Shown piece by piece: positions 9,385 to 17,536 of a stretch of 64,000 bases of DNA. The DNA is from Erwinia sp039023475 (GTDB lineage Bacteria; Pseudomonadota; Gammaproteobacteria; Enterobacterales; Enterobacteriaceae), in NCBI RefSeq assembly GCF_039023475.1, contig NZ_JBCHVB010000003.1:372001-436000 (forward strand), given 5' to 3'. Below the pieces are notes generated by a model, which worked only from the letters and a program-made list of their open reading frames with translations, ran no database searches and was not told where the DNA came from. Made by a program: the position numbers and the translations under genes. Position 1 is the first letter of the stretch; each line of letters opens with the position of its first letter.

Positions 9385-9400
9385 TTATATTAAAATATAA
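9385..9400 (+). promoter_or_regulatory. AT-rich inverted repeat upstream of the antitoxin gene
   Basis: TTATATTAAAATATAA forms two 7-base arms around two bases, 16 bp before the antitoxin start. Type II antitoxins usually repress their own operon from such a palindrome overlapping the -10 box. A role as the ChpS-like operator is inferred from position only. Confidence 0.5.
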
Positions 9401-9416
9401 TATCTGGAGGTGCTCT

Positions 9417-9674
9417 ATGTATATCACTCGCCTGAAAAAAGTCGGCGGATCCATCATGCTGGCGGTTCCTCCCGCCGTGTTGAAAACGCTGGCGCTGTCG
9501 ACGGATAGCGAAGTGGGCATGACCATTGATAATGGCTGCCTGATTATTGAACCTCAGAAACGGCCCCGTTATTCGCTTGAAGAACTGCTGGCGCAGTGCG
9601 ATCCGCACGCCGAAATGAGCGAAGAGGATAGGGAATGGATTGATGCGCCTGCGGTGGGCAAGGAGATCCTGTAA
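9417..9674 (+). CDS. chpS: ChpS/MazE-type antitoxin
   Basis: 85 residues. The ATG at 9417 follows GGAGG at the right spacing; an earlier in-frame ATG at 9345 is not preceded by one. The N-terminal half has the SpoVT/AbrB-like swapped-hairpin signature of MazE/ChpS (ITRLKKVGGSIMLAVPPAVL). The acidic C-terminal tail (DPHAEMSEEDREWIDAP) is the kind of segment that wraps the toxin. The stop codon is directly followed by the toxin ATG with no gap, which gives coupled translation. Should neutralise the toxin and repress the operon. Confidence 0.85.
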   Translation: MYITRLKKVGGSIMLAVPPAVLKTLALSTDSEVGMTIDNGCLIIEPQKRPRYSLEELLAQCDPHAEMSEEDREWIDAPAVGKEIL

Positions 9675-10007
9675 ATGGACAGAGGGGAAATCTGGCTCGT
9701 TTCACTGGATCCCACCACCGGCCATGAACAAAGCGGAAAACGTCCGGTGCTTATCGTATCAAAGGCATCCTTTAACAAGTTCACCCGGTTGCCCGTTGTT
9801 GTCCCGGTGACCAGCGGCGGAAACTTCGCCCGCACGGCAGGTTTTACTGTCTCACTGGATGGGGCGGGAACCAGAACAACGGGCGTGATCCGCTGCGATC
9901 AGCCCAGAACCATTGATATGGGAGCCCGCAACGGCAAACGGCTGGAACGTATACCTGACAGCATTCTGGATGAAGTGCTGGCCAGGCTGGAAGCCATTCT
10001 TACCTGA
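9675..10007 (+). CDS. chpB: ChpB/MazF/PemK-type endoribonuclease toxin
   Basis: 110 residues, the normal length. MDRGEIWLVSLDPTTGHEQSG is the hallmark N-terminus of the PemK/MazF fold, followed by KRPVLIVSK and the RCDQPRTIDMGARNG segment that carries conserved residues of the RNA-binding site. These toxins cut mRNA at short sequence motifs when the antitoxin is lost. All hallmark residues are present, so it is probably active. Closest by eye to E. coli ChpB. It is bracketed by two copies of a degenerate repeat, which hints at arrival as a unit. Confidence 0.88.
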   Translation: MDRGEIWLVSLDPTTGHEQSGKRPVLIVSKASFNKFTRLPVVVPVTSGGNFARTAGFTVSLDGAGTRTTGVIRCDQPRTIDMGARNGKRLERIPDSILDEVLARLEAILT

Positions 10008-10027
10008 TGCTTTTTATGTTAACTCAG

Positions 10028-10057
10028 CGGGCGCGCTGTTATCGCGCGCTCATTTTT
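10028..10057 (+). terminator. Probable terminator after chpSB
   Basis: GCGCGC arms around a short loop, followed by TCATTTTTTG, 20 bp after the toxin stop codon. Confidence 0.7.
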
Positions 10058-10154
10058 TGATGAGGTCGCATTCTGGTAGCAGAACACGCTTTATCGTCCT
10101 GAATCCGTTTTCCCTTTTTCACTACTCCGGCTGCAATAATCTTCCTCCCGTACG

Positions 10155-10200
10155 AAATGCTTCACGACCTGAAAGAAGCGGCTGATGTATCGGGATAGTC
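10155..10200 (+). repeat. Degenerate direct repeat, copy B (right of chpSB)
   Basis: Second copy of the 44-base repeat seen at 9215-9260, in the same orientation. Here the shared reading frame stops after thirteen codons. The rest of 10058-10272 shows no gene; a GC-rich inverted repeat at 10273-10297 may end the leftward sugar operon. Confidence 0.55.
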
Positions 10201-10307
10201 ACCAATACGCTTCCAGCCGTTCGGGCAACGCTAAGTATCCAGCTAAACCTCTGCACCTTTTGCTTATTTAGTGCCGGGTAACAGGCAAATACCCGGCGTT
10301 GCAATGC

Positions 10308-11087
10308 TTACACGGTAAACTGCTCGCGGAATTGCTGAAGCGCAGCGGTGCTGTCACCGCTGGCCCAGCCTTCCATTGCTACCGTGCCCTGATACTGCAT
10401 GTCGTGCAGTGCGCGGGCGATGGCGGGATAGTTGATTTCTCCGGTGCCCGGCTGCTGGCGGCCAGGTACGTCAGCTACCTGAATTTCCCCAATGGCGGAA
10501 CCGCAGCGGCGGATCAGCTCAATTAAATTGCCTTCGCCGATCTGGGCGTGATACAGATCCAGGTTCATCTTCAGCGCCGGACTGTTAACGGCTTCCACAA
10601 GCGCCAGCGTATCAGCGGCGAGTGCGAACGGTGTGCCTGGATGATCCACCGGCAGGTTAAGGTTTTCCAGAGTGAAGACTCGCCCGGCGCGTTCACCGAG
10701 TTGCGCCACACAGCGCAGCGTATCAGCGGCCTTTAGCCACATCGCGCCGGTAACTTTCTCCACCGGTTTCACCGGGAGTCCTTTGTCGTTCAGCCCGGTG
10801 CCGTGCAGGTTAAGCACAGGGCAGTTAAGGTGCTCTGCAACTGCCAGCGAAGCCTCAGCACTGTGTAGCAATTGCTGAATTTCACCGTCGTCGGTCAGGT
10901 TGCCGGAGAGATAACCGGTCATGGAGGTAAAGCGCGCGCCTGTTGCGGCCAGCGCAGCGATATCTTTGTTCTCCCAGCTCCAGATTTCAACACCAAAGCC
11001 CAGATCGTGAATGCGTTTTACGCGCTCAATAAACGGCAAATCGAGAAACACCATTTCGGCGCAGACAGAAAGTTGATAACCAGCCAT
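10308..11087 (-). CDS. Hydroxypyruvate isomerase-like / sugar phosphate isomerase-epimerase (TIM barrel)
   Basis: 259 residues of the AP-endonuclease-2-like TIM-barrel family. Residues near TLENLNLPVDHPGTPFA, MNLDLYHAQIGEGNL and GEIQVADVPGRQQPGTGEINY match hydroxypyruvate isomerase (Hyi), including the metal-binding Glu, Asp, His and second Glu positions. In sugar operons with IolG-like dehydrogenases such enzymes often isomerise or epimerise keto-sugars or keto-inositols, so the real substrate may not be hydroxypyruvate. Its ATG shares one base with the stop of the dehydrogenase gene (TGATG). Last gene of a three-gene sigma-54-type operon. Confidence 0.8.
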   Translation of the reverse strand: MAGYQLSVCAEMVFLDLPFIERVKRIHDLGFGVEIWSWENKDIAALAATGARFTSMTGYLSGNLTDDGEIQQLLHSAEASLAVAEHLNCPVLNLHGTGLNDKGLPVKPVEKVTGAMWLKAADTLRCVAQLGERAGRVFTLENLNLPVDHPGTPFALAADTLALVEAVNSPALKMNLDLYHAQIGEGNLIELIRRCGSAIGEIQVADVPGRQQPGTGEINYPAIARALHDMQYQGTVAMEGWASGDSTAALQQFREQFTV

Positions 11088-12100
11088 CAGCGTGCTCCCA
11101 GTTTGACAGGTTGCTGTTGCTGAACGGATTCAATGCAGGCCAGCGCGATTTCCAGCGCGTTTCGCGCATCCTCACCGGTGGCGCGCGGCATTTCACCGCT
11201 GCGGATGCAGCGGGCAAACTCCGCCATTTCTGCGACATAGGCGTCGCGCAGCAGATCGGAGTCCATGCGTGATGTTTCAATCGCAATGCCACCCTGATGG
11301 TAGCGTACGCAGTTTGTGGCATTGATATGGCCAGCCTGGAGCATGCCCTGAGTACCAAATACTTCACCGCGCACGTCATAGCCATACACGGCCTGAAAGT
11401 TGGCTTCTGCGGTGGCAATGGCTCCGTTGTCGAAGCGGATGGTTACCACCGAGGTGTCCAGCAGCCCTTTATCTTTAAAGTCCGGGCGGACCAGCGCATC
11501 GGCCAGCGCATAAACTTCAACGGGTTTGGCTCCGGGATTGAAGTGCAGCAGCGTGTCGAAATCGTGAATCAGCGTCTCAAGAAAAATAGTCCACTGTGGA
11601 ATGCGTGAAGGGTCGTGCAGCGCGGGATCGCGCGTTACCGAACGGCTTAGCTGCGTGATGCCATTCTCTCCCGCTTTCACCGCCGCGATAGCCGCCGCAA
11701 AGCCGCTGTCAAAGCGCCGGTTAAAACCAACCTGTAAAACCACTCCCGCACTTTTCGCTGCCGCAATAGCGCGATCGGCTTCTTCCAGCGTCACTGCCAT
11801 GGGCTTCTCGCAGAAAACATGCTTTCCGGCACCGGCAGCGGCGATAACCCATTCGGCATGCGTACGCGCCGGGGCGGCGATGGCCACTGCGTCAATGTCC
11901 GGATCCTGCAGAAGCGCATGCAGATCGCTGTAGGCTTTCTTCACACCCAGTTTTGCAGCCAGCTTCTCTGCGGCACCTGTCTGCGGATCGGCTACCGCTG
12001 CCAGCGTGACGCCCGGCACGCGCCATGCAAGGTTTTCCGCATGAAAGCTGCCCATACGGCCTGCGCCAATCAGGCCAACGCGCACATTTTTGTTCGTCAT
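11087..12100 (-). CDS. iolG: Gfo/Idh/MocA oxidoreductase, inositol 2-dehydrogenase-like
   Basis: 337 residues. The Rossmann fold is opened by VGLIGAGRMGSFHAEN; the family EKP motif is in FCEKPMAVTLEEAD, and the catalytic-type His and Asp are in ETLIHDFDTLLHF. This length and motif set fit myo-inositol 2-dehydrogenase (IolG) and close relatives acting on other cyclitols or sugars with NAD(P). The ribosome-binding site AAGGAG precedes the ATG. Neighbours are an inositol-type permease and a Hyi-like isomerase, a typical cyclitol or sugar catabolic unit. Complete iolBCDE genes are not in the window, so the rest of the pathway is elsewhere or different. Confidence 0.8.
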   Translation of the reverse strand: MTNKNVRVGLIGAGRMGSFHAENLAWRVPGVTLAAVADPQTGAAEKLAAKLGVKKAYSDLHALLQDPDIDAVAIAAPARTHAEWVIAAAGAGKHVFCEKPMAVTLEEADRAIAAAKSAGVVLQVGFNRRFDSGFAAAIAAVKAGENGITQLSRSVTRDPALHDPSRIPQWTIFLETLIHDFDTLLHFNPGAKPVEVYALADALVRPDFKDKGLLDTSVVTIRFDNGAIATAEANFQAVYGYDVRGEVFGTQGMLQAGHINATNCVRYHQGGIAIETSRMDSDLLRDAYVAEMAEFARCIRSGEMPRATGEDARNALEIALACIESVQQQQPVKLGAR

Positions 12101-12112
12101 AAAAACTCCTTG

Positions 12113-13561
12113 TTATTTGGTGTTCGCCCATTCAGGCGAGGCAGGTTGTTCTACAGTTTGCTGCGCTGTGGCAGCGAAACGACGGGATTTGGAGAGCATC
12201 AGCGGCTCAATATGTTCCAGTGACACGCCGCGCGTTTCAGGCAGGAAGCGGCGAACGAACCAGAACGCCACCAGACAGCCAAGGGCGCACAGCATCAGAG
12301 GAAACGCCCCGTGGAAATGGGTCATCAGCACTTCGCTGCGGTTCATCATTGGGAAGCTCTGGGTGACGATGAAGTTCGCCACGTACATTGAAGAAAAGGC
12401 ATAGCCCATCGCGACAGCGCGCATGCGATTAGGGAAGATTTCTGAGATCAGCAGCCAGGCCCCTAAACTCCAGGAGAGGCCGAAAATCAGGATAAACGCC
12501 ACCAGTCCTGTTACCGGCAGCAAACCCTCTGCCTGAGTGATAAAAGCCCAGGAGGTGAAAATCAGGCACAGCGCGCAGCCTAACGCTCCCCAGCGAAGCA
12601 GAGGCGTACGGCCAAAGCGATCAATCGTGCTGAGGCATACCGCCACGCCTGCCAGCAACGCCAGACCAAGGAAAATGCTTTGAAACAGGGAGGACTGCGT
12701 ACTGCTGGTAATGTTTTGCAGCAGCGAGGGGGCGTAATACAGCAGGATGTTGATGCCCGAAATTTGCTGCAGGATAGCGATGGCACAGCCTATTAACAGG
12801 ATATAGCGGGTACGCGGATCGCGCAGAATGCCGCCTTGACTGGCCTGAGCAGCCTCATCTTTGGAAGAGGCGATGATTTCCTGCAGCAAACGGTCAGCAT
12901 GCTGCGCGTTGGACAACTGCGTCAGCACCTGACGCGCCCGTTCAGTTTTTCCCTTCAGTGCCAGCCAGCGCGGGGATTCCGGCATGAAAGGCACCAGCAA
13001 AAGAAACAGCACGCAGGGGACAATCCCGGAAGCCAGCATCCAGCGCCAGCCGCTACTGACAATCCACTCATGCGGCATCCCACGGGCGATCAGGTAATTC
13101 ACAACGTATACCGTGACCTGTCCACCTACCATCAGCATTTGCTGTAAACCCAGCATGCGACCGCGCCAGTCTTTCGGTGAAACTTCAGCGATGTAAAGCG
13201 GGGTGATGGCTGACGCCATGCCGACAGCAAATCCACCGATAAGCCGGTAAATAACAAAATCGGTCAGCGAGGTGGCCAGCGCGGAACCGATAGCGGAAAT
13301 AACGAAAAGTACGGCTGTGATTATAAGCGTGGACTTCCGGCCGATCCGGTCAGAGATATAACCCACCCCCCATGCCCCGATGACGCACCCAAGGATGACA
13401 TTTGAAACAGCCCAGCCACTTTCCCAGGGGGATAGCGCCAGATGTTCTGAAAGGGGTTCAATGACGCCGGAGATGACCGACGCGTCATAGCCGAGGATGA
13501 CGCCGCTCAGCGACGCGACCGAGCAGATAAACAATATCAACCGTAAATTGTGTTTACGCAT
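12113..13561 (-). CDS. Sugar/inositol:H+ symporter (MFS sugar porter family)
   Basis: 482 residues with twelve predicted membrane helices. Sugar-porter signatures are the GRKS loop after helix 2 (YISDRIGRKST), YIAEVSPKDWRGR after helix 4, PESPRWLALKGK before the central loop, and PETRGVSLEHIE at the C-terminus. The family covers XylE, GalP and the major inositol transporters (IolT). The next gene is IolG-like, so inositol or a related cyclitol is the best guess. It is first in the operon, with AGAGGAAG before the ATG and a leader of about 40 nt from the sigma-54-like promoter. Confidence 0.85.
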   Translation of the reverse strand: MRKHNLRLILFICSVASLSGVILGYDASVISGVIEPLSEHLALSPWESGWAVSNVILGCVIGAWGVGYISDRIGRKSTLIITAVLFVISAIGSALATSLTDFVIYRLIGGFAVGMASAITPLYIAEVSPKDWRGRMLGLQQMLMVGGQVTVYVVNYLIARGMPHEWIVSSGWRWMLASGIVPCVLFLLLVPFMPESPRWLALKGKTERARQVLTQLSNAQHADRLLQEIIASSKDEAAQASQGGILRDPRTRYILLIGCAIAILQQISGINILLYYAPSLLQNITSSTQSSLFQSIFLGLALLAGVAVCLSTIDRFGRTPLLRWGALGCALCLIFTSWAFITQAEGLLPVTGLVAFILIFGLSWSLGAWLLISEIFPNRMRAVAMGYAFSSMYVANFIVTQSFPMMNRSEVLMTHFHGAFPLMLCALGCLVAFWFVRRFLPETRGVSLEHIEPLMLSKSRRFAATAQQTVEQPASPEWANTK

Positions 13562-13608
13562 AGTGACTTACTTCCTCTTTAACAGCATTTAGCGGAGCTG
13601 TAAGGGTA

Positions 13609-13626
13609 TTGCAAAGAGGATGCCAA
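13609..13626 (-). promoter_or_regulatory. Sigma-54 (RpoN) promoter of the inositol-like operon
   Basis: On the minus strand the sequence reads TTGGCATCCTCTTTGCAA. It has the GG and GC doublets separated by ten bases and differs from the core consensus TGGCAC-N5-TTGCA at one position only. Transcription would start near 13599, about 38 nt before the permease ATG. The divergent neighbour gene encodes a sigma-54 activator, which makes the call much stronger than the motif alone. Confidence 0.8.
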
Positions 13627-13691
13627 CGGTAAAAGAGGCTTTTTTTGTGAGGCACAGCACAGCGTTACTTCACAAACTGCAAACAAAATTT

Positions 13692-13713
13692 ACATGTCAA
13701 CTTAACATGTCAA
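13692..13713 (-). promoter_or_regulatory. Tandem ACATGTCAA repeats, candidate upstream activator sites
   Basis: ACATGTCAA occurs at 13692-13700 and again at 13705-13713, with 13 bp between starts. The pair lies about 70-100 bp upstream of the sigma-54 promoter, a usual enhancer distance, and close in front of the activator gene, where it could also serve autoregulation. Binding is inferred. Confidence 0.4.
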
Positions 13714-13747
13714 TAAAATGGACATTCCATTTAATCCGGGTGGCGAT

Positions 13748-15715
13748 ATGCAAATTCAGGAACGTAAGCCGTTTAAAGATGAAAGCGATCCTATCTTCAG
13801 CCTGCCAGACGGCTCAGAAGCTGGCGAATGGGACAGGCTGTTGTGGCTGGGGTGGTACGATTTTGAACGTGGAGAACAGCCGGGCTGGATCAGGCCCACT
13901 ATTTTGCAGTCGTGGCAGCGTTCACAGCAGCGTGCTATCGATCCTGAATCCTTCATTTATGCATTTCCACCGCCAGAAGAGCTGGCAGCGATCCTTGAAT
14001 TTAACGCAGAGCTGATCGCCGTTGCGCGCAGCATTATGGAGAACCTGCTGGCGTATAACCCGGATGGCCATATCAACCTTACTGATGCGCAGGGCGTGAC
14101 GCTGCATTACTGCGGTTCGGATCTCACGCCAGTCGGCAGCATTTTGCGCGAGGAAGTGCTGGGGACGAACTGCACTGCACGATGCCTTATCGAACAGCGG
14201 CTGGTTTATGTCCTCAGTGGTGAAAACTGGAAAACTGACTTGCGCAGACGTCATCGTCAGTGCGCCGCCGCACCGGTACGCGATGTCAACGGTCAACTGA
14301 TTGGCGTACTGACACTGACCGCCACGCCGGATAACTTCAACGCACATACGCTTGGTACGGTACAGGCGGCAGCAGAAGCCGTCAGTCAGCAGCTGATGCT
14401 GCGCAGTTTACTGGCTGAGCAGCAATCCATTCTTGAAACGCTGAATGAAGGCGTGATTGTCTGCGATCGCCAGGGACGAATTAAAACGCTTAATCGCTAT
14501 GCGCGTCAGATATTCAGTGGCCTCGATCCTGCCGCAGGTCCGATTGACGTGCTGCTGAAACCGCAAGGTGAATCGCTGCAAACCATGCCGTTTTGCAACG
14601 ACCGCGAACTGCAGTTCTTGCCGGATGGCGTTAAGCCGATCGCCTGCCTGATCTCTCTGATGCCCGCTCCTGACGGCGGTCGCGTAGTGTCCCTGCGTGA
14701 GAATAAACGCATCCGGGCGATCACGCGGCAGGTTATGGGTGCCAGCGCCAGCTATACCTTTGAGATGATTCGCGGCCATGCGCCGCGCCTACAGCAGGCG
14801 ATCCACAAGGCGCGCGCCAGCAGCCGTACCGACAGTACCGTTTTACTGAGCGGAGAAAGCGGCACCGGCAAAGAGCTTTTTGCGCAGGCAATTCACAATG
14901 CCAGCCCCCGCCATCAGGAGCCGTTTATTGCGCTGAACTGCGGCGCACTGCCGCGTGACCTGGTGCAGAGCGAGCTGTTTGGCTATGCCGATGGCGCATT
15001 TACCGGCTCGCGTCGCGGTGGTTCAGCCGGGAAGTTTGAGCTGGCCGATGGCGGGACGCTGTTTCTCGACGAGATTGCTGAGATGCCTCTGGAGGCGCAG
15101 ACCAGCCTGCTTCGCGTTTTGCAGGAAAACGAAGTAGTGCGCATCGGTGCGTCGTATCCGCTTAAAGTGAACGTGCGGATTATCGCCGCGACCCACTGTA
15201 ATCTGCTGGATGCGGTTGAAAAGGGGTCATTCCGGCGGGATCTTTATTACCGGCTGAATGTGATTTCACTGGAAATCCCGGCGCTGCGTCAGCGTCAGGA
15301 AGACATTCCCGATCTGGTGAACACGTTTATTCACGCGTTGTGTGCCCGGCTTAAACGTATTCCACCTCAGGTCTCACCTGGGGCGATGCGCTGCCTGGAG
15401 GCGTGGCACTGGCCGGGTAACGTGCGCGAGCTGGAGAATCTGGTTGAGCGCATCGTAAATTTATGCGACGGGCTGATCATCGATCTTCAGGATTTCCCTG
15501 AAGAGATGACGCAGGTGATTGACCAGCCGCCGTCGTACGCTGAGGCTCCCTCTTCACTGCTGGAACAAGAGCGCCAGCATATATTGCAGGTGATTAGCGC
15601 GCAGAGGGGGAATTTACGCCAGTCTGCACAGCTGCTTGGGATTTCCCGCACCGCTTTATACAACAAACTAAATCAGTGGCAGGTAAACATCGCAAGCATA
15701 AGGAATACCCAATGA
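13748..15715 (+). CDS. Sigma-54-dependent enhancer-binding protein, AcoR/DhaR type
   Basis: 655 residues from the ATG at 13748 (GGGTGG before it); an ATG at 13718 would add ten residues without a ribosome-binding site. The N-terminal GAF domain (about 60-215) and a PAS domain (about 225-320, ILETLNEGVIVCDRQGRIK) are followed by the AAA+ domain with Walker A GESGTGKE, GGTLFLDEIAEM as Walker B, and a Fis-type helix-turn-helix at the end (LRQSAQLLGISRTALYNKL). The sigma-54 contact loop reads GAFTGS, so its last residue is Ser where the consensus has Ala. It is divergent from an operon with a sigma-54 promoter. The GAF domain probably senses a small molecule. Confidence 0.9.
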   Translation: MQIQERKPFKDESDPIFSLPDGSEAGEWDRLLWLGWYDFERGEQPGWIRPTILQSWQRSQQRAIDPESFIYAFPPPEELAAILEFNAELIAVARSIMENLLAYNPDGHINLTDAQGVTLHYCGSDLTPVGSILREEVLGTNCTARCLIEQRLVYVLSGENWKTDLRRRHRQCAAAPVRDVNGQLIGVLTLTATPDNFNAHTLGTVQAAAEAVSQQLMLRSLLAEQQSILETLNEGVIVCDRQGRIKTLNRYARQIFSGLDPAAGPIDVLLKPQGESLQTMPFCNDRELQFLPDGVKPIACLISLMPAPDGGRVVSLRENKRIRAITRQVMGASASYTFEMIRGHAPRLQQAIHKARASSRTDSTVLLSGESGTGKELFAQAIHNASPRHQEPFIALNCGALPRDLVQSELFGYADGAFTGSRRGGSAGKFELADGGTLFLDEIAEMPLEAQTSLLRVLQENEVVRIGASYPLKVNVRIIAATHCNLLDAVEKGSFRRDLYYRLNVISLEIPALRQRQEDIPDLVNTFIHALCARLKRIPPQVSPGAMRCLEAWHWPGNVRELENLVERIVNLCDGLIIDLQDFPEEMTQVIDQPPSYAEAPSSLLEQERQHILQVISAQRGNLRQSAQLLGISRTALYNKLNQWQVNIASIRNTQ

Positions 15716-15965
15716 CGGTCATCCTTTATCAGATCGGCCTTAAAAGCTTGTCTGGGGAGGCACGCATTTGAAGCAGGGCGGTATGGAAATGCTTATGCCG
15801 CAGCAGTTTTTAACTGGTTACAGCCGAACCGGATGTCATTTAGCGCGTGTTCTTCGTCAAATGTCAGTAACGGTCGGATGCCGTCACGCTGTAAAGGCGC
15901 GTTAGCCAGAGAAATGAGCGGAGAGGGGAGTGAGGCAGTGACCTTCGATACGGCATTTAAGAGAC

Positions 15966-16001
15966 AAAAAGCCCGCTTAAGTTTCCTTAAGCGGGCTTTT
16001 T
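15966..16001 (-). terminator. Terminator of the first tRNA-Asn gene
   Basis: Long GC-rich hairpin (arms AGCCCGCTTAAG and CTTAAGCGGGCT) with A and T tracts, directly after the tRNA 3' end. The same hairpin follows the second tRNA-Asn at 33347. The T-rich sides allow it to work in both directions. Nothing else is recognisable in 15716-15965. Confidence 0.88.
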
Positions 16002-16006
16002 AAATT

Positions 16007-16082
16007 TGGCTCCTCTGACTGGACTCGAACCAGTGACATACGGATTAACAGTCCGCCGTTCTACCGACTGAACTACAGAGGA
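16007..16082 (-). tRNA. tRNA-Asn (anticodon GTT), copy 1
   Basis: 76 nt on the minus strand with encoded CCA end. Acceptor arms TCCTCTG and CAGAGGA pair perfectly, the anticodon loop contains CTGTTAATC, and the T arm contains GGTTCGAGTCC. It is the same 76-nt sequence as the copy at 33385-33460. tRNA-Asn genes in this part of enterobacterial chromosomes are frequent insertion points. Confidence 0.97.
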
Positions 16083-16589
16083 ATTGTTTCAACGGGGCGC
16101 ATAGTATCGACGGTCCCGGTGAATGTCAAAGGGCGAATGTAAAATTCCGGTTCAAGCGCGTGCAAAAGCAGCAACTGGCAGTTTTCCCTTCCCCGCTGGT
16201 CAAAATTCATTCCCATGCGTCAGATCTCACTTCAGCGCGAATCCGCTCCTGATGTTAGAGGTGTGTCAAAATTTTGTGATCTGTTGATTTTAAAACGCAC
16301 GTTTCGGTGCTTTGATAATTTAAATTTCAAACTTAACAAAATTGAAATAAACAAACCTGTAACCGGCGCCGCCGGAAGGCAGGCGCTGAACTGAAACGCT
16401 ATTTTAAAAGCAACCCGCTGATTTAAAATAATTAACAAAACGAAGGAGCGAGCGAAAACCGATCGTAAATCAGGAAAATAATCCTCTGGTTTTTTATCCA
16501 CCCGTTGGTGAAGTTGCGTGAATGTAAAAAATATTTTTCATTCGATGTCCCAGCCAGCCTGCACAACCTTACGACAAAAGGGCTCAGCC
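16083..16589 (+). promoter_or_regulatory. Intergenic region upstream of the CUT2 sugar transporter
   Basis: About 500 bp without a convincing gene between the tRNA 5' end and the binding-protein gene. The middle (16260-16440) is AT-rich and should hold the transporter promoter. A single TGTGAT near 16275 is at best half of a CRP site. I see no repressor gene next to the operon. Confidence 0.35.
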
Positions 16590-17513
16590 ATGAACGTGAA
16601 AAAAACGATTTTAGCGTCGCTGTTAGTGTGTATGTTACCGATTGCAAGCTTTGCCAAAGATCTCCAGGTGGGCGTTTCAATGGCGCTGTTTGATGACAAT
16701 TTTCTGACGATTGTCCGTACGGCGATGCAAAAAGAGATGCAGGAAAAAAACGTCAACGGGCAGATTGAAGATGCCAAAGGGGATGTTTCTCAACAGCTAC
16801 AGCAGGTGCAGAGTTTTATCAGTCAGGGGGTGGATGCCATTATCGTCAACCCGGTGGATACCAACGCCGTGAAGCCGATTATGGATCAGGCTTCGCAGGC
16901 CGGTGTGCCGCTGATTTTCGTTAACCGGCGTCCCGCGCTCCCGCTGACCGGGAAAATGGCTTATGTCGGTTCCGACTCCGAGCTGGCAGGACGGCTGCAG
17001 ATGGAAGCGCTGGCTAAGAAAATGAACTTTAAGGGCAATATCGCCATTTTGCTGGGCGATCTCGCCAATGAATCGACCCGCGAGCGTACCAAAGGCGTGA
17101 AGGCGGTAGTGGCGAAATACCCTGGCCTGAAGGTAGTACAGGAGCAGACCGCGAAGTTTACCCGTAACGATGCGGTAGACGTGGTCAGCAACTGGATGAC
17201 GGCGGGAGAAGATATTCAGGCCATTGCCGCGAATAACGACGAGATGGCGATCGGCGCGCTTCAGGCGCTGGGCAAAAATGCGGGTCAGGTGCTGGTGGCC
17301 GGCGTCGATGGCACCCCTGATGCGCTGCAGATGCTGAAGAACGGCAAAATGGTTGCCACCGTATTCCAGGACGCTAAAGGGCAGGGGGAAGGTGCGGTGC
17401 AGGCGGCCATCAAGCTGGCGAACGGCGAGGATGTGCAGAAGATTGTCGATATCCCCTACAAGCTGATTACCAAAGAGAACATGGCGCAGTTTACCAGCAT
17501 GAATCAGAAATAA
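16590..17513 (+). CDS. Periplasmic sugar-binding protein of a CUT2 ABC transporter
   Basis: 307 residues from the ATG at 16590. The N-terminus is a classic signal peptide (MNVKKTILASLLVCMLP, cleavage after SFA). The mature part is a type I periplasmic binding protein related to RbsB, MglB and YtfQ, with VDAIIVNPVDTNAV, VGSDSELAGRLQ and AANNDEMAIGALQAL in their usual places. It captures a monosaccharide or cyclitol and delivers it to the membrane complex encoded by the next two genes, 23 and 15 bp apart. Ribose, galactose, xylose and inositol are all possible cargos; the presence of an inositol-like operon nearby does not decide it. Confidence 0.87.
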   Translation: MNVKKTILASLLVCMLPIASFAKDLQVGVSMALFDDNFLTIVRTAMQKEMQEKNVNGQIEDAKGDVSQQLQQVQSFISQGVDAIIVNPVDTNAVKPIMDQASQAGVPLIFVNRRPALPLTGKMAYVGSDSELAGRLQMEALAKKMNFKGNIAILLGDLANESTRERTKGVKAVVAKYPGLKVVQEQTAKFTRNDAVDVVSNWMTAGEDIQAIAANNDEMAIGALQALGKNAGQVLVAGVDGTPDALQMLKNGKMVATVFQDAKGQGEGAVQAAIKLANGEDVQKIVDIPYKLITKENMAQFTSMNQK

Positions 17514-17536
17514 TCCTGCTGTACGGAGGGTGAACC

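Noticed and set aside
16260..16290. TGTGATCTGTTGAT as a CRP site for the sugar transporter
   Set aside because: Only one half-site is good; the second half does not pair.
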